From assembly GCF_900104385.1 (NCBI RefSeq), contig NZ_FNJA01000001.1, forward strand, positions 594,386 to 658,385: 64,000 nucleotides of DNA, given 5' to 3'. Under the pieces are notes generated by a model. The model had not been told where the DNA came from and did no database searches. It saw only the letters and a program-made list of their open reading frames with translations. Both the position numbers and the translations under genes were made by a program. Origin of the DNA: Rhodoferax sp. OV413. Its GTDB lineage: Bacteria > Pseudomonadota > Gammaproteobacteria > Burkholderiales > Burkholderiaceae_C. How positions within the stretch are numbered: the stretch's first letter is position 1; every line of letters begins with the position of its first letter. Below are positions 54,684-63,912 of the stretch, piece after piece.

Positions 54684-55601
54684 TCAGCCCTGTGCCGGCC
54701 CGGCCTCCAGCAGCGTCTTGCGCCTGCTGGAGGCCGGCGCGCTTTGGTAAACCGCCAGTGGGTCCAGCGCCGCATCCGGCTCGGCAAACGGGATGCAGTG
54801 TATGAACAGCGAGAACAGCTCGGCCTGCGAGCCTATGTCCAGCTTGCGGTGGATGTTCTTGCGGTGGATCTTGATCGTGCCCTCGGTGGTCTTCAGGCGC
54901 TCGGCCGTCAGTGCCGACGAGTAGCCGCTGATCATGTAGAACAGCACCTGGCGCTCGCGCTGGGTCAGCAACGAGCTGGCGAAGTTCTCCACCGTGCTCT
55001 GCACCTTGCGGTGTGTCAGCTTGTCGCTGTCGCGCTCGGCGGCCGCGGCCGTCAGTGCGTAATGCCTGGCGGTGGCCGACAGGATGATGGGCGCCAGCGT
55101 GCCTATGGCCAGCAGGTCGGTAGCCTGGAACTTCGCATGGCGGATGCTGCGCTCGATGAAGATGTTCAGTGCCGTGTCCTCGTTGATGCGCCACAGCAGG
55201 TCCACCGAGTCCGACAGGCCGATCTGCGAATAGAACACCCGGTAGTACTCGCTGTCGTAGAAGTCGTCGGGCGCAATATCGCGCAGCCAGTACACGCCGC
55301 TGGGGCAGCCCTGCAGGAACAGCTGGTAGTTCGGGTCCAGCACATAGGGGCCGGACAGGAACGCGTCTTCGGGCAGGCTGCGCTCCTGCGGGTTGAAGCG
55401 GTGCAGGATGCGGCGCGGCTGCTGGTGCCGGTGGAACACCATGGCGCCGCCCGAATCCACGCCGCAGACCGTGCCCAGCAGGTTCAGCACCGTGTCGAAC
55501 CAGTGCGGGCTGCCGATGGCCTCGACCATCTGGGCCAGCGCGCCGGCCAGCGCCGTGTCCAGCGGTAAACAGAGTCGGGTGGAGGTGTAAGAGTCGTCCA
55601 T
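54684..55601 (-). CDS. LuxR-family transcriptional regulator
   Basis: A 305-residue regulator. The N-terminal 200 residues show no recognised domain. The C-terminal helix-turn-helix (about 215-275) has LTQRERQVLFYMISGYSSA and TEGTIKIHRKNIHRKLDIGS. It is convergent with the binding-protein gene (12 bp apart). Placement at the edge of the dgcN-dgcA-binding-protein group makes it the probable regulator of that module; ligand unknown. Confidence 0.9.
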   Translation of the reverse strand: MDDSYTSTRLCLPLDTALAGALAQMVEAIGSPHWFDTVLNLLGTVCGVDSGGAMVFHRHQQPRRILHRFNPQERSLPEDAFLSGPYVLDPNYQLFLQGCPSGVYWLRDIAPDDFYDSEYYRVFYSQIGLSDSVDLLWRINEDTALNIFIERSIRHAKFQATDLLAIGTLAPIILSATARHYALTAAAAERDSDKLTHRKVQSTVENFASSLLTQRERQVLFYMISGYSSALTAERLKTTEGTIKIHRKNIHRKLDIGSQAELFSLFIHCIPFAEPDAALDPLAVYQSAPASSRRKTLLEAGPAQG

Positions 55602-55640
55602 GCCACTAGTGTGGCAGAGCCGGCAGTGCTACGCCTTCGC

Positions 55641-55704
55641 TACTCTATTGATAGCTGCTCGCGCTGGTGTAATCAGCGCTGCAGCCCGATTTCTTATAAA
55701 TTCA
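55641..55704 (+). repeat. Short hairpin repeat copy before the dioxygenase 3' end
   Basis: TCTATTGATAGCTGCTCGCG, CTGGTGTAATCAGCGCTGCA and GCCCGATTTCTTATAAATTC. The arms pair imperfectly. It lies 4 bp beyond the stop of the minus-strand dioxygenase and 40 bp upstream of the LuxR gene start. Confidence 0.85.
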
Positions 55705-55707
55705 TAC

Positions 55708-56613
55708 TCATGCCGCGGACGCCACCGCACTGTGCTGGCCGTGCACCGACACCGGCAGCTCGCCGTGCACGGTGACGCGGCGCACCACCCGGTGCTGGTC
55801 GCCGTAGTCGTTGATCGCGTAGTGCTGGGTCGCGCGGTTGTCCCAGATAGCGACATCGCCCTCGGCCCAATGCCAGCGCACGGTGTTTTCCAGCCGCGTG
55901 ATGTGGTGCTGGAATATCTCGAACAGGCGCTGCGAGTCGTGGGTGTTGTAGCCTACGAAGCGCTTCAAGAAGTGCCCAGCCACCAGGCTGCGCTCGCCGG
56001 TTTCAGGGTGCACGCGCACCAGCGGATGGCGGGACTCGATCAGGCGCGAGGTAAATACTTCGCGGTAATGCTTGGCGCCGTGCGCATCCACTTCAACCCG
56101 GTTGGCGGCGTAGTCGTAGTCGTTGCCGTGTACCGCCCACAGGGTGTCGGCCAAGGCCTTCAGCTCGGTGGGCAGCCCGTTGTAGGCCTCGGCAGTATTC
56201 GCCCACACTGTGTCGCCGCCCTGCTGCGGAATGGTCAGCGCGCGCAGCACCGATACCTTGGGATAGGCGGCCTCGAAGGTCACATCGGTATGCCAGGAAT
56301 TGGCGCGGCCGCCGTGGTTCGAGTCCAGCTCCAGGATCTCGGTGCCGCTGCGCGAGGGCACGGTGGGGTGAGGCACGATGCTGCCCCAGCGCCCGGCAAA
56401 CAGCTGGTGCTCGGCATCGTCCAGGTGCTGCTGGCCGCGGAAGAACAACACCTTGTGCTGCAGCAGCGCCTTGTGGATGGCGGCAAAGGTTTCGGGCGCC
56501 AGCTGGCCCGACAGGCGCACGCCCTGCACCTTGGCGCCGATCCGCCCGGCCAGCGGGTGGATGTCGAGTGCGGGCAGGATTTCGGCGTGGGGAGCGTTAA
56601 GAACAGCAGACAT
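55708..56613 (-). CDS. TauD/TfdA-family 2-oxoglutarate-dependent dioxygenase
   Basis: A 301-residue enzyme. The iron ligands H108 and D110 are in NSWHTDVTFE, with the distal His in TQHYAINDYGD and the 2-oxoglutarate Arg in HRVVRRVTVHG. Length and sequence suit taurine or alkylsulfate (AtsK-type) dioxygenases, which release sulfite or sulfate from organosulfur compounds. AAAGGAAA precedes the ATG. It diverges from the sulfonate-type importer operon, so the two are probably co-regulated by sulfur limitation. Confidence 0.92.
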   Translation of the reverse strand: MSAVLNAPHAEILPALDIHPLAGRIGAKVQGVRLSGQLAPETFAAIHKALLQHKVLFFRGQQHLDDAEHQLFAGRWGSIVPHPTVPSRSGTEILELDSNHGGRANSWHTDVTFEAAYPKVSVLRALTIPQQGGDTVWANTAEAYNGLPTELKALADTLWAVHGNDYDYAANRVEVDAHGAKHYREVFTSRLIESRHPLVRVHPETGERSLVAGHFLKRFVGYNTHDSQRLFEIFQHHITRLENTVRWHWAEGDVAIWDNRATQHYAINDYGDQHRVVRRVTVHGELPVSVHGQHSAVASAA

Positions 56614-56809
56614 GCAATTTCCTTTGAGATGACGGTGGTTAAGAAAACACCCGTTCATCCTAGGAAGCCCGGCGGCTAAACCGAAGCACGAAATCCGCAT
56701 GTGCATCTACCCCGAACAGTTGCGCATAAGCAAGCGCGGTTTCCTTCGTTGGTCGCCAGGCCTTGCCGGCCTACGCTGCAGCTCCAAGACCAATACACGA
56801 GGGAAATGC

Positions 56810-57823
56810 ATGCGAACCGTTTTCAAGCTATTCAGCGCCCTGGCTGTGGCCCTAGGACTGTCGGGCCAGGCCGTGGCACAAGAGGCCCTGGAGGTCACCG
56901 ACATCCGCTACCAGGGCTGGGCTGGCCAGGTCATCTGGATCGAACTGGCCGAGCACCTGGGCTATCTGGCGCCGCTGAAGGCAAAGTGGTTGGGCAACAC
57001 CATCAGCGGCCCGCAGGACATCCAGGCCGTGGTCACCGGTGACGTCGATTTCGGCGGCGCCTTCAACGGCGCGGTGGTCAAGCTGCTGGCCAAGAAGGCA
57101 CCGATCAAGGCGGTGTTGGGCTACTACGGCGTGGACGACAACACCTACACCGGCTACTACGTCAAAAGCGACAGCCCGATCAAGACCGCCCGCGACCTGA
57201 TCGGCAAGAAGGTGGCGGTGAACACCCTGGGTGCCCACCACGAATTCATGGTGCGCGAATACCTAGAGCGCAACAAGGTCAGCGACGCCGAAGCCAAGCA
57301 GGTCACCCTGGTGGTGACGCCGCCGGTCAGCGGCGAACAGGCGCTGCGGCAAAACCAGGTGGAAGTCACCACACTGGGCGGCATCCTGCGCGACAAGGCG
57401 CTGGAGCGCGGCGGCATCCGCCCGCTATTTACCGACCAGGATTTGTTTGGCTCGTTCACCGCCGGCAGCATCGTGTTGCACAACAAGTTTCTGGCGCAGA
57501 ACCCCAAGGCTTCCAAGCATTTGGTGAGCGCCCTGGCACGTTCGATCGAATGGGCGCGCAAGACACCCGCGCCCGAGGTGCGCGCCACCTTCGAGAAGAT
57601 CATCAAAACCCGGGGCCGCGCCGAAAGCGCCGACGCCATCCAGTACTGGAAGAGCACCGGCGTGCCCTCCATCGGCGGCGTGATCCAGGACAAGGAGCTG
57701 CAGGTGTGGATCGACTGGCTGGTAAAGGACGAGCTGCTCAAGCCCGGCCAGGTCAAAGCCGCCGACCTGTACACCAATGCATTCAACCCCTATGCCGGCG
57801 GCGCCAAGGTGGCCGCCCAATGA
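56810..57823 (+). CDS. Sulfonate/nitrate-type ABC substrate-binding protein
   Basis: A 337-residue periplasmic protein starting MRTVFKLFSALAVALGLSG, signal peptide ending near AVA-Q, preceded by GAGGGA. It has the NMT1/SsuA-like fold features IRYQGWAGQVIWIELAEHLG, SGPQDIQAVVTGDVDFGG and a KKVAVNTLGAHHEFM motif. It begins an operon with ATPase, permease and a flavin monooxygenase; a substrate such as a sulfonate or sulfate ester is inferred from the context. Confidence 0.92.
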   Translation: MRTVFKLFSALAVALGLSGQAVAQEALEVTDIRYQGWAGQVIWIELAEHLGYLAPLKAKWLGNTISGPQDIQAVVTGDVDFGGAFNGAVVKLLAKKAPIKAVLGYYGVDDNTYTGYYVKSDSPIKTARDLIGKKVAVNTLGAHHEFMVREYLERNKVSDAEAKQVTLVVTPPVSGEQALRQNQVEVTTLGGILRDKALERGGIRPLFTDQDLFGSFTAGSIVLHNKFLAQNPKASKHLVSALARSIEWARKTPAPEVRATFEKIIKTRGRAESADAIQYWKSTGVPSIGGVIQDKELQVWIDWLVKDELLKPGQVKAADLYTNAFNPYAGGAKVAAQ

Positions 57824-58674
57824 GCACGCCCAAGATCCGCTTTGAGCATGTGCGCAAAGAGTTCACGGTGCGCGCCGAAGACGGCGGCCCGGACCAGCGC
57901 TTCGTGGCGATGGACGATGTCACGCTGGACATACACGCCGGCGAATTCCTGGTGCTGGTCGGGCCCAGCGGTTGCGGCAAGTCCACGCTGCTGGACCTAC
58001 TGGCCGGCCTGACCCTGCCTACCAGCGGCCGGGTGCTGATCGACGGCAAGCCCATCACCGGCCCGGCGCGCGACCGCGGCGTGGTGTTCCAGCAGTACGC
58101 GCTGTTCCCCTGGCTGAGCGCGCTGGACAACGTGGCTTTTGGCCTGGAGATTGCCGGCATCGGCAAGCGCGAACGCCGGGACAAGGCCGCCGAGTACCTG
58201 GAACTGGTGGGCCTGAGCGCCTTTGCGAACCGCTACCCGCACGAGCTGTCGGGCGGCATGAAGCAACGCGTAGCCATCGCCCGCAGCCTGGCCTACGAGC
58301 CCCAGGTGCTGCTGATGGACGAACCGTTTGCCGCACTCGATGCGCAAACCCGCGAGACCCTGCAGGAAGAGCTGGTGGAGATCTGGCAGCGCACCGGCAA
58401 GACCATCGTCTTCATCACCCACGGCATCGACGAAGCCGTGGTGCTGGGCCAGCGCGTGGCGGTGATGACATCCCGCCCCGGCCGCATCAAGCAGATCGTG
58501 GACATCCCCGAATCGCTGCGCGCCGGCACCCAGGACGTGCGCTCGCTGCCCTTGTTTGGCGAGTTACGCCATGAAATCTGGTCGCTGCTGCACGACGAAG
58601 TTGACGCGGCCCGCCAGCAACGCCGCGCGCGCATCGCGGCCCAGCCCACCCTGAAAGAAGGTCTGCATGTCTGA
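57820..58674 (+). CDS. Sulfonate-type ABC transporter ATP-binding protein
   Basis: A 284-residue ATPase (SsuB/TauB type). Walker A is GPSGCGKST, the Q-loop FQQYALFPW, signature LSGGMKQRVAIARSL, Walker B LLMDEPFAALD and the switch ITHGIDEA. The ATG overlaps the binding-protein stop (ATGA). Overlaps the permease start by 8 bp. Confidence 0.95.
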   Translation: MSTPKIRFEHVRKEFTVRAEDGGPDQRFVAMDDVTLDIHAGEFLVLVGPSGCGKSTLLDLLAGLTLPTSGRVLIDGKPITGPARDRGVVFQQYALFPWLSALDNVAFGLEIAGIGKRERRDKAAEYLELVGLSAFANRYPHELSGGMKQRVAIARSLAYEPQVLLMDEPFAALDAQTRETLQEELVEIWQRTGKTIVFITHGIDEAVVLGQRVAVMTSRPGRIKQIVDIPESLRAGTQDVRSLPLFGELRHEIWSLLHDEVDAARQQRRARIAAQPTLKEGLHV

Positions 58675-59506
58675 TATCACCTTGAGCGCCGGCAGCGCGC
58701 CGCTGACACTGTCGGCCCCGCCGCGCTGGGCGCGTTTCTTCTGGCAAGTACGCAATGTGCTGCTGCACTCGGGCCTGGTGTTGGCGGTGGCGCTGCTATG
58801 GGAGCTGGTGCCGCGTTTTGTACTCGAAGACTCGACGTTTCTACCGCCGCTGAGCGAGGTGCTGGCCGCCGGCTGGGCCCTGGCGCAGAACGGCCAGCTG
58901 TGGCAGCACACCTCGGCCAGCCTGCAGCGGGTGCTAGGCGGCTATACCCTGGCCGTGCTGTATGCCGTGCCGCTGGGCCTGGCCATAGGCTGGTACCGGC
59001 GCCTGGGACAGGCGCTGAACCCCTTGATCGAGCTGCTGCGCAACACCGCGCCGCTGGCACTGTTGCCGGTGTTCCTGCTGTTGCTGGGGATTGGCGAAGT
59101 GTCGAAATGGACGATGGTGGTGTATTCCTGCTCGTGGCCGCTGCTGCTCAACACGATTGCGGCGGTGAAGCAGGTCGACCCGCTGCTGGTCAAGTCGGCG
59201 CGCACCATGGGCGCGAGCGCGCAGCAGCTGTTTCTGAAGGTGATCCTGCCGGCCTCGGTGCCGACGATTTTTGTCGGCCTGCGCACCGCCAGCGCATCCG
59301 GCATCTTGGTGCTGATCGCCGCCGAGATGGTAGGCGCCAAGTCGGGCCTGGGCTTCTTGGTCATCAACGCGCAGTACAGCTTTTTGATACCCGACATGTA
59401 CTTCGGCATCATCGCCATCACCTTCATCGGTGTGGTCTTCAACTATGCGATCGAGGTGCTGGAACGCCGGCTGACGGCCTGGAAGCCAGCCCCCGCCAAC
59501 GCCTAG
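58667..59506 (+). CDS. Sulfonate-type ABC transporter permease
   Basis: A 279-residue inner-membrane permease (SsuC/TauC type) with about six helices, PLALLPVFLLLLGIGEVSKW and the EAA-like loop VKSARTMGASAQQLFLKVIL. Translationally coupled to the ATPase. It completes a three-component importer and is 27 bp before the monooxygenase gene. Confidence 0.95.
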   Translation: MSDITLSAGSAPLTLSAPPRWARFFWQVRNVLLHSGLVLAVALLWELVPRFVLEDSTFLPPLSEVLAAGWALAQNGQLWQHTSASLQRVLGGYTLAVLYAVPLGLAIGWYRRLGQALNPLIELLRNTAPLALLPVFLLLLGIGEVSKWTMVVYSCSWPLLLNTIAAVKQVDPLLVKSARTMGASAQQLFLKVILPASVPTIFVGLRTASASGILVLIAAEMVGAKSGLGFLVINAQYSFLIPDMYFGIIAITFIGVVFNYAIEVLERRLTAWKPAPANA

Positions 59507-59533
59507 TCGCCCTCTGATTTCCAAGGAATCCCC

Positions 59534-60886
59534 ATGTCCCAACGCAAGCTGCGCCTAGGCGCTTTCATCATGGCCACCGGCCACCACATCGCCGCCTGGC
59601 GCCACCCCGGCGGCCAGATCGACGCCGGCACCAACATCGACCACTACATCGCGCTGGCCCAGACCGCCGAGCGCGGCCTGTTCGACCAGGTGTTTGTGGC
59701 CGACACCCCCGGCCTGCGGTTTGAAGGCAGCGACGAGGCCTTCAGCCGCCAGGGCCGGGTCTCGTACTTCGAGCCCGTCACGCTGTGGGCCGCGCTGTCG
59801 GCGGTGACCAAGCACATCGGCTTTGTCGCCACCGCCTCCACCACCTACGAAGACCCGTTTCTGCTGGCGCGCAAATTCGCCTCGCTGGACCACATCAGCA
59901 AGGGCCGTGCGGCCTGGAACGTGGTGACCACCAGCGCCGAAAACGTCTACGGCAACTTCGGCCAGGACAAACACCCCGAGCCCGAAGTCCGCTACGAGAA
60001 AGCCCAGGAATTCGTCGACGTGGTGAAGGGCCTGTGGGACAGCTTCGAAGACGACGCGTTTGCCCGTGACCCGGCATCCGGCGTGTACTTCGACCCGGCC
60101 AAACTGCACCCGCTAAACCATGTGGGCAAGCACCTCAAGGTGGCCGGCCCGTTGAACCTGGAGCGCTCACCGCAGGGCTACCCGGTGATCGTGCAGGCCG
60201 GCTCGTCCGAGCCCGGCAAGGAGCTGGCCGCCGCCACCGCCGAGGCCATCTTCACCGCCTGGACCAGCCTGGCCGAAGCCCAGGCCTTTTACAGCGACGT
60301 GAAGGGCCGGCTGGCCAAGTACGGGCGCCGGCCCGATCAGCTGCTGGTGCTGCCCGGCATCTCCCCGGTGGTCGGCCGCACCCAGGCCGAGGCCGAGTCC
60401 AAATGGGCCGAGCTGCAAAAGCTGATCCACCCCTCGGTGGGCCTGAACACGCTGGAGCCGTTCTGGCCGGGCGAAGACCTGTCGAAATGGGACCTGGACG
60501 CCCCACCGCCCTACATTCCGCAGCCGCCGCTGGGCCGCAACAGCCGCGCCCATGTGGTGCTGGAACTGGCCCGGCGCGACAAACTCACCGTGCGCCAGCT
60601 CTACGAATACCTGGCCGGCGCGCGCGGCCACTGGGTGGTGGTGGGTACGCCGGAACACATTGCCGACCAGATGCAGAGCTGGTTTGAAAACGGCGCGGCC
60701 GATGGCTTCAATGTGATGCCGCCGGTGCTGCCCGAGTCGCTGGACGACTTTGTCGACCTGGTGATTCCCGAGCTGCAGCGCCGCGGCCTGTTCCGCACCG
60801 AATACGAGGGCACGACGCTCCGCGAAAACCTGGGGCTGGAGCGGCCGGCCAACCAGTTCAGCGTCAAAGCCCGCAAAGCGGCCTGA
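59534..60886 (+). CDS. Flavin-dependent monooxygenase, NtaA/SnaA/DszA/SoxA family
   Basis: A 450-residue LLM-class oxidoreductase using FMNH2 from a separate reductase (not in the window). Family landmarks: RKLRLGAFIMATGHHIAAWR, GLFDQVFVADTPG, TASTTYEDPFLLARKFASLD and GRAAWNVVTTSAEN. Members attack C-S or C-N bonds in compounds such as dibenzothiophene sulfone or nitrilotriacetate. Linked to a sulfonate-type importer and a TauD-like enzyme, a sulfur-scavenging role is most likely; the substrate is not known. Confidence 0.92.
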   Translation: MSQRKLRLGAFIMATGHHIAAWRHPGGQIDAGTNIDHYIALAQTAERGLFDQVFVADTPGLRFEGSDEAFSRQGRVSYFEPVTLWAALSAVTKHIGFVATASTTYEDPFLLARKFASLDHISKGRAAWNVVTTSAENVYGNFGQDKHPEPEVRYEKAQEFVDVVKGLWDSFEDDAFARDPASGVYFDPAKLHPLNHVGKHLKVAGPLNLERSPQGYPVIVQAGSSEPGKELAAATAEAIFTAWTSLAEAQAFYSDVKGRLAKYGRRPDQLLVLPGISPVVGRTQAEAESKWAELQKLIHPSVGLNTLEPFWPGEDLSKWDLDAPPPYIPQPPLGRNSRAHVVLELARRDKLTVRQLYEYLAGARGHWVVVGTPEHIADQMQSWFENGAADGFNVMPPVLPESLDDFVDLVIPELQRRGLFRTEYEGTTLRENLGLERPANQFSVKARKAA

Positions 60887-60892
60887 AGGTGC

Positions 60893-60958
60893 TAGCTATT
60901 AAATAGATAGCTACTGGCGCATATAAAACCTGCGCTGGCGGCACTTTTTACTTAAATT
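60893..60958 (+). repeat. Short hairpin repeat copy between monooxygenase and GGDEF-EAL gene
   Basis: AGCTATTAAATAGATAGCTA, CTGGCGCATATAAAACCTG and CGCTGGCGGCACTTTTTACT. It begins 6 bp after the monooxygenase stop and its tail supplies the stop codon (TTA at 60952-60954) of the convergent gene. Confidence 0.85.
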
Positions 60959-63912
60959 TCCCAGTGTCCGTTCGGCAGGCGGGGCGCAGACCAGTAGGCC
61001 TCGAACTCGGCCGCTGCCAGCGGATGCGAGAACAGATAGCCCTGCGCATAGTCGCAGCCGGCGGCGGTCAGCAGGTCGCGCTGCTGGGTGGTTTCCACGC
61101 CCTCGGCCACCACCTTCATGCCCAGCGCATGGGCCATCACGATGATGGCCTTGCACAGGGCCAGGTCGGTGGACCCCGGAATCAGATGGCGCACAAACGA
61201 CTGGTCGATCTTCAGGAAGTCGATGTCGAACTTCTGCAGATACGACAGCGAGGAATAGCCGGTGCCGAAATCGTCCAGCGACACCTGGATGCCGGCCTCG
61301 CCCAGCTCCAGCAGGTGGCTGGTCACGCGGGTGCTGGTGTCCAGCAGCAGGCCTTCGGTGATCTCGACCACCATGCATGCGCCTGGCAGCCCCATGGCCT
61401 GTAGCCGGCTGGCCCAGGGCTGCAGGCCATGGCCATCGTGGTGAAACTGTGCGGGCGATTTGTTCACGCTGATCTGGAAATCGGGGTGCAGAGTCTGGCG
61501 CCAGGTCTGCACCTGCTGCGCCGCCTGCTGGAACACCCATTCGCCGATATCCACAATCAGCCCGCTGGATTCGGCAATCGGGATGAAATGCGCGGGGCTG
61601 ACCAGACCGCGCGTGGGGTGCTGCCAGCGTATCAAGGCCTCGGCCTTGTGCACCGAGCCGGTGGCCAGCTCGACGATGGGCTGGTAGACCAGCCGGAACT
61701 GCTGCTCCTGCAGGCCGGAACGCAGGTCGTGCGCCAGCCGGGCCCGGGTTTGCGCGGCCTCTTGCAGCGCCGGCGTAAAGAAGCTGAAGCGGTTGCGCCC
61801 TGCCCCCTTGGCAACATACAAGGCCTGGTCGGCGTTCTTGAACAGGCCTTCGATCTCCTGCGCATCGGCCGGGTACAAGGTAATGCCTATGCTGGCCGAC
61901 ACAAAAGCCTGCTCGTTGCCCAGCTGGAACACAGCCTCCAGGGTGCGCAGGATCTTCTGCAGGGTCGGCTCCAGGCGGTTGCCGTCGTTCACCTCGGTCA
62001 GGATCACGGTGAACTCGTCGCCGCCCATGCGGGCCACGGTATCGGCCTCACGCACGCAGTGCTGGATGCGCCGGGCGGCCTCTTGCAGCAACAGGTCGCC
62101 GTTGTCATGGCCCAGGGTGTCGTTGACTTCCTTGAAGTGGTCCAGGTCGATGAACAGAATGGCCAGCTGCTGCACGTCGCGTTTGCAGCGCTTGATCTCC
62201 TGCTCCAGCCGGTCGCGCAGCATGCGCCGGTTTGGCAGGCCCGTCAGGGTGTCGAAGAAGGCCTGCTGGCGGATCAGCGCCTCGGAGGCCTTGCGCTCAG
62301 TGATGTCGGTATGCGTGCCTATCATGCGGGCCGGCCGGCCTTGGGCATCGCGGCTGATGACCATGCCCCGGCTCAGCACCCATTTCCAGCTGCCGTCCTT
62401 GCAGCGCACCCGGTGTTCGTTGGAATACGTAGACGTCAGGCCGCTGAAATGGGCAATGCGGTCGCGCTCCATCTGCACCAGATCGTCGGGGTGGGTGCGC
62501 TTGTCCAGCTCAGCGGGCAGGTCGGGCATTTCACCTTCCTGGAAGCCATACATCTCGACCAGGCGTTTGGACAAATGCTCCACCCCGCTCTGGATATGCC
62601 AGTCCCACACGCCGTCGCCAGTGCTCTCCAGCGCCAGGCGCCAGCGGTCTTCGGTTTCTTGCACCGCCATCTGCGCCTGCTTGCGGTCGGTGATGTTCTG
62701 CATCACGCCGATGCGCGACACCAGCTTGCCGTTCTTGCGCACCGAGGTGCCCGTCACATGCACCCAGATGGTGTTGCCGCGGAAGGTCACGGCCTCCAGC
62801 TCGATACCGCCGGCCTGGTCCGTATCGAACGCCAGCGCGCGGGCGTGGACCTTTTCCATGGAGGCCGGCGTGAACACCCGCTGAGCCGACTCCATCGCGG
62901 TGCTGGGCGTGTATTCCTCGGGCGAGGTCTGGAAGATGCGGTAGACGCCCTCGGTCCAATAGACCCGGTCGGTGGCAACATCCACCTCCCAGGCGCCTAC
63001 CTGGGCCTGGGACTGCATGGCGGTCAGCAGCAGGTCCAGGCGCTTGCGTGCCGCCTGGGCCTGCACATAGTCGGACACTTCGGCAACCGTCCGCACCATG
63101 CCACCGTCGGGCAGCATCTGGCTTTTGACTTCCAACGTCCGGCCGTCCGGCGTGTCGCGCAGAAAATGCGCGGGCAACGGAGTTTTGCCGCCGGTCAGTA
63201 CATAGTCGCGGGCATGCTCGTCCACCAGCTGCGCCTGCGGGCCGAAGTCGCCGCGCTTAAACTGAAAGCTACTGATACCCGCCAGTGAGGGGCGCTCGGC
63301 CAGAAAACTCTCGGGCAGGTCCAGCATCTCGCAGGCCCGCTGGTTGAACGCGATCAGGCACATCTCGGCGTTGAACACAAAAATACCCTGGCTGATGCTG
63401 GCCGTGGTGGTTTGCAGCAGCCGGGTTTGCTCTTGCAGCTGGGCATTCAGCTCGCGCAATTCCACCTCGGCCTGCTTGCGTGCGCTGATGTCGGTATGCG
63501 TGCCTATCATCCGCAGCGGCCGGCCCTCGGCGTCCCGGCTGACGATGGTGCCGTGCGACATGATCCATACCCAATGGCCATTTTTGTGGCGCATGCGCAG
63601 ATCGGCAATGTAGTCAGGCGCCAGGCCGGCCAGGTAGGCCGTCACGGCGGCTTGCAGGGGCACGATGTCGTCGGGATGCACCAGGTGGATGAATTCCGCA
63701 TAGCCGCCCGTGAGCTCGCCGCCGCGGTAGCCCAGGATTTCCTCCCAGCGCTGCGAGTGGGTCTGGGTGTTGCTGGCCAGATCCCATTCCCACACGCCGA
63801 CGCCCGAGGCCTCCAGCGCCACCTTCCAGGGGTTGTCTTCCCCGCTCAGCTCTGGCGCACGGGTCCAGTCCTGCGGGGCGGGCGAGGCTGGGGAGTCAAT
63901 GCGGTCGGTCAC
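60952..63912 (-). CDS. Soluble multi-PAS GGDEF-EAL protein
   Basis: A 986-residue protein with no membrane helix. Four PAS-type domains run at about 28-150 (ends DISARKQAE), 165-285, 300-415 (ends NITDRKQAQ) and 425-545 (ends DITERKAS). GGDEF is intact at 630-634 with an I-site READ (621-624). EAL begins at E758 (EALIRW) and keeps the DDFGTGYSSL and AEGVET motifs. Both enzymatic domains look competent, so net activity depends on PAS signals. It stands alone. The last 88 bp of the window upstream of it hold no recognisable feature. Confidence 0.93.
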   Translation of the reverse strand: MTDRIDSPASPAPQDWTRAPELSGEDNPWKVALEASGVGVWEWDLASNTQTHSQRWEEILGYRGGELTGGYAEFIHLVHPDDIVPLQAAVTAYLAGLAPDYIADLRMRHKNGHWVWIMSHGTIVSRDAEGRPLRMIGTHTDISARKQAEVELRELNAQLQEQTRLLQTTTASISQGIFVFNAEMCLIAFNQRACEMLDLPESFLAERPSLAGISSFQFKRGDFGPQAQLVDEHARDYVLTGGKTPLPAHFLRDTPDGRTLEVKSQMLPDGGMVRTVAEVSDYVQAQAARKRLDLLLTAMQSQAQVGAWEVDVATDRVYWTEGVYRIFQTSPEEYTPSTAMESAQRVFTPASMEKVHARALAFDTDQAGGIELEAVTFRGNTIWVHVTGTSVRKNGKLVSRIGVMQNITDRKQAQMAVQETEDRWRLALESTGDGVWDWHIQSGVEHLSKRLVEMYGFQEGEMPDLPAELDKRTHPDDLVQMERDRIAHFSGLTSTYSNEHRVRCKDGSWKWVLSRGMVISRDAQGRPARMIGTHTDITERKASEALIRQQAFFDTLTGLPNRRMLRDRLEQEIKRCKRDVQQLAILFIDLDHFKEVNDTLGHDNGDLLLQEAARRIQHCVREADTVARMGGDEFTVILTEVNDGNRLEPTLQKILRTLEAVFQLGNEQAFVSASIGITLYPADAQEIEGLFKNADQALYVAKGAGRNRFSFFTPALQEAAQTRARLAHDLRSGLQEQQFRLVYQPIVELATGSVHKAEALIRWQHPTRGLVSPAHFIPIAESSGLIVDIGEWVFQQAAQQVQTWRQTLHPDFQISVNKSPAQFHHDGHGLQPWASRLQAMGLPGACMVVEITEGLLLDTSTRVTSHLLELGEAGIQVSLDDFGTGYSSLSYLQKFDIDFLKIDQSFVRHLIPGSTDLALCKAIIVMAHALGMKVVAEGVETTQQRDLLTAAGCDYAQGYLFSHPLAAAEFEAYWSAPRLPNGHWEI

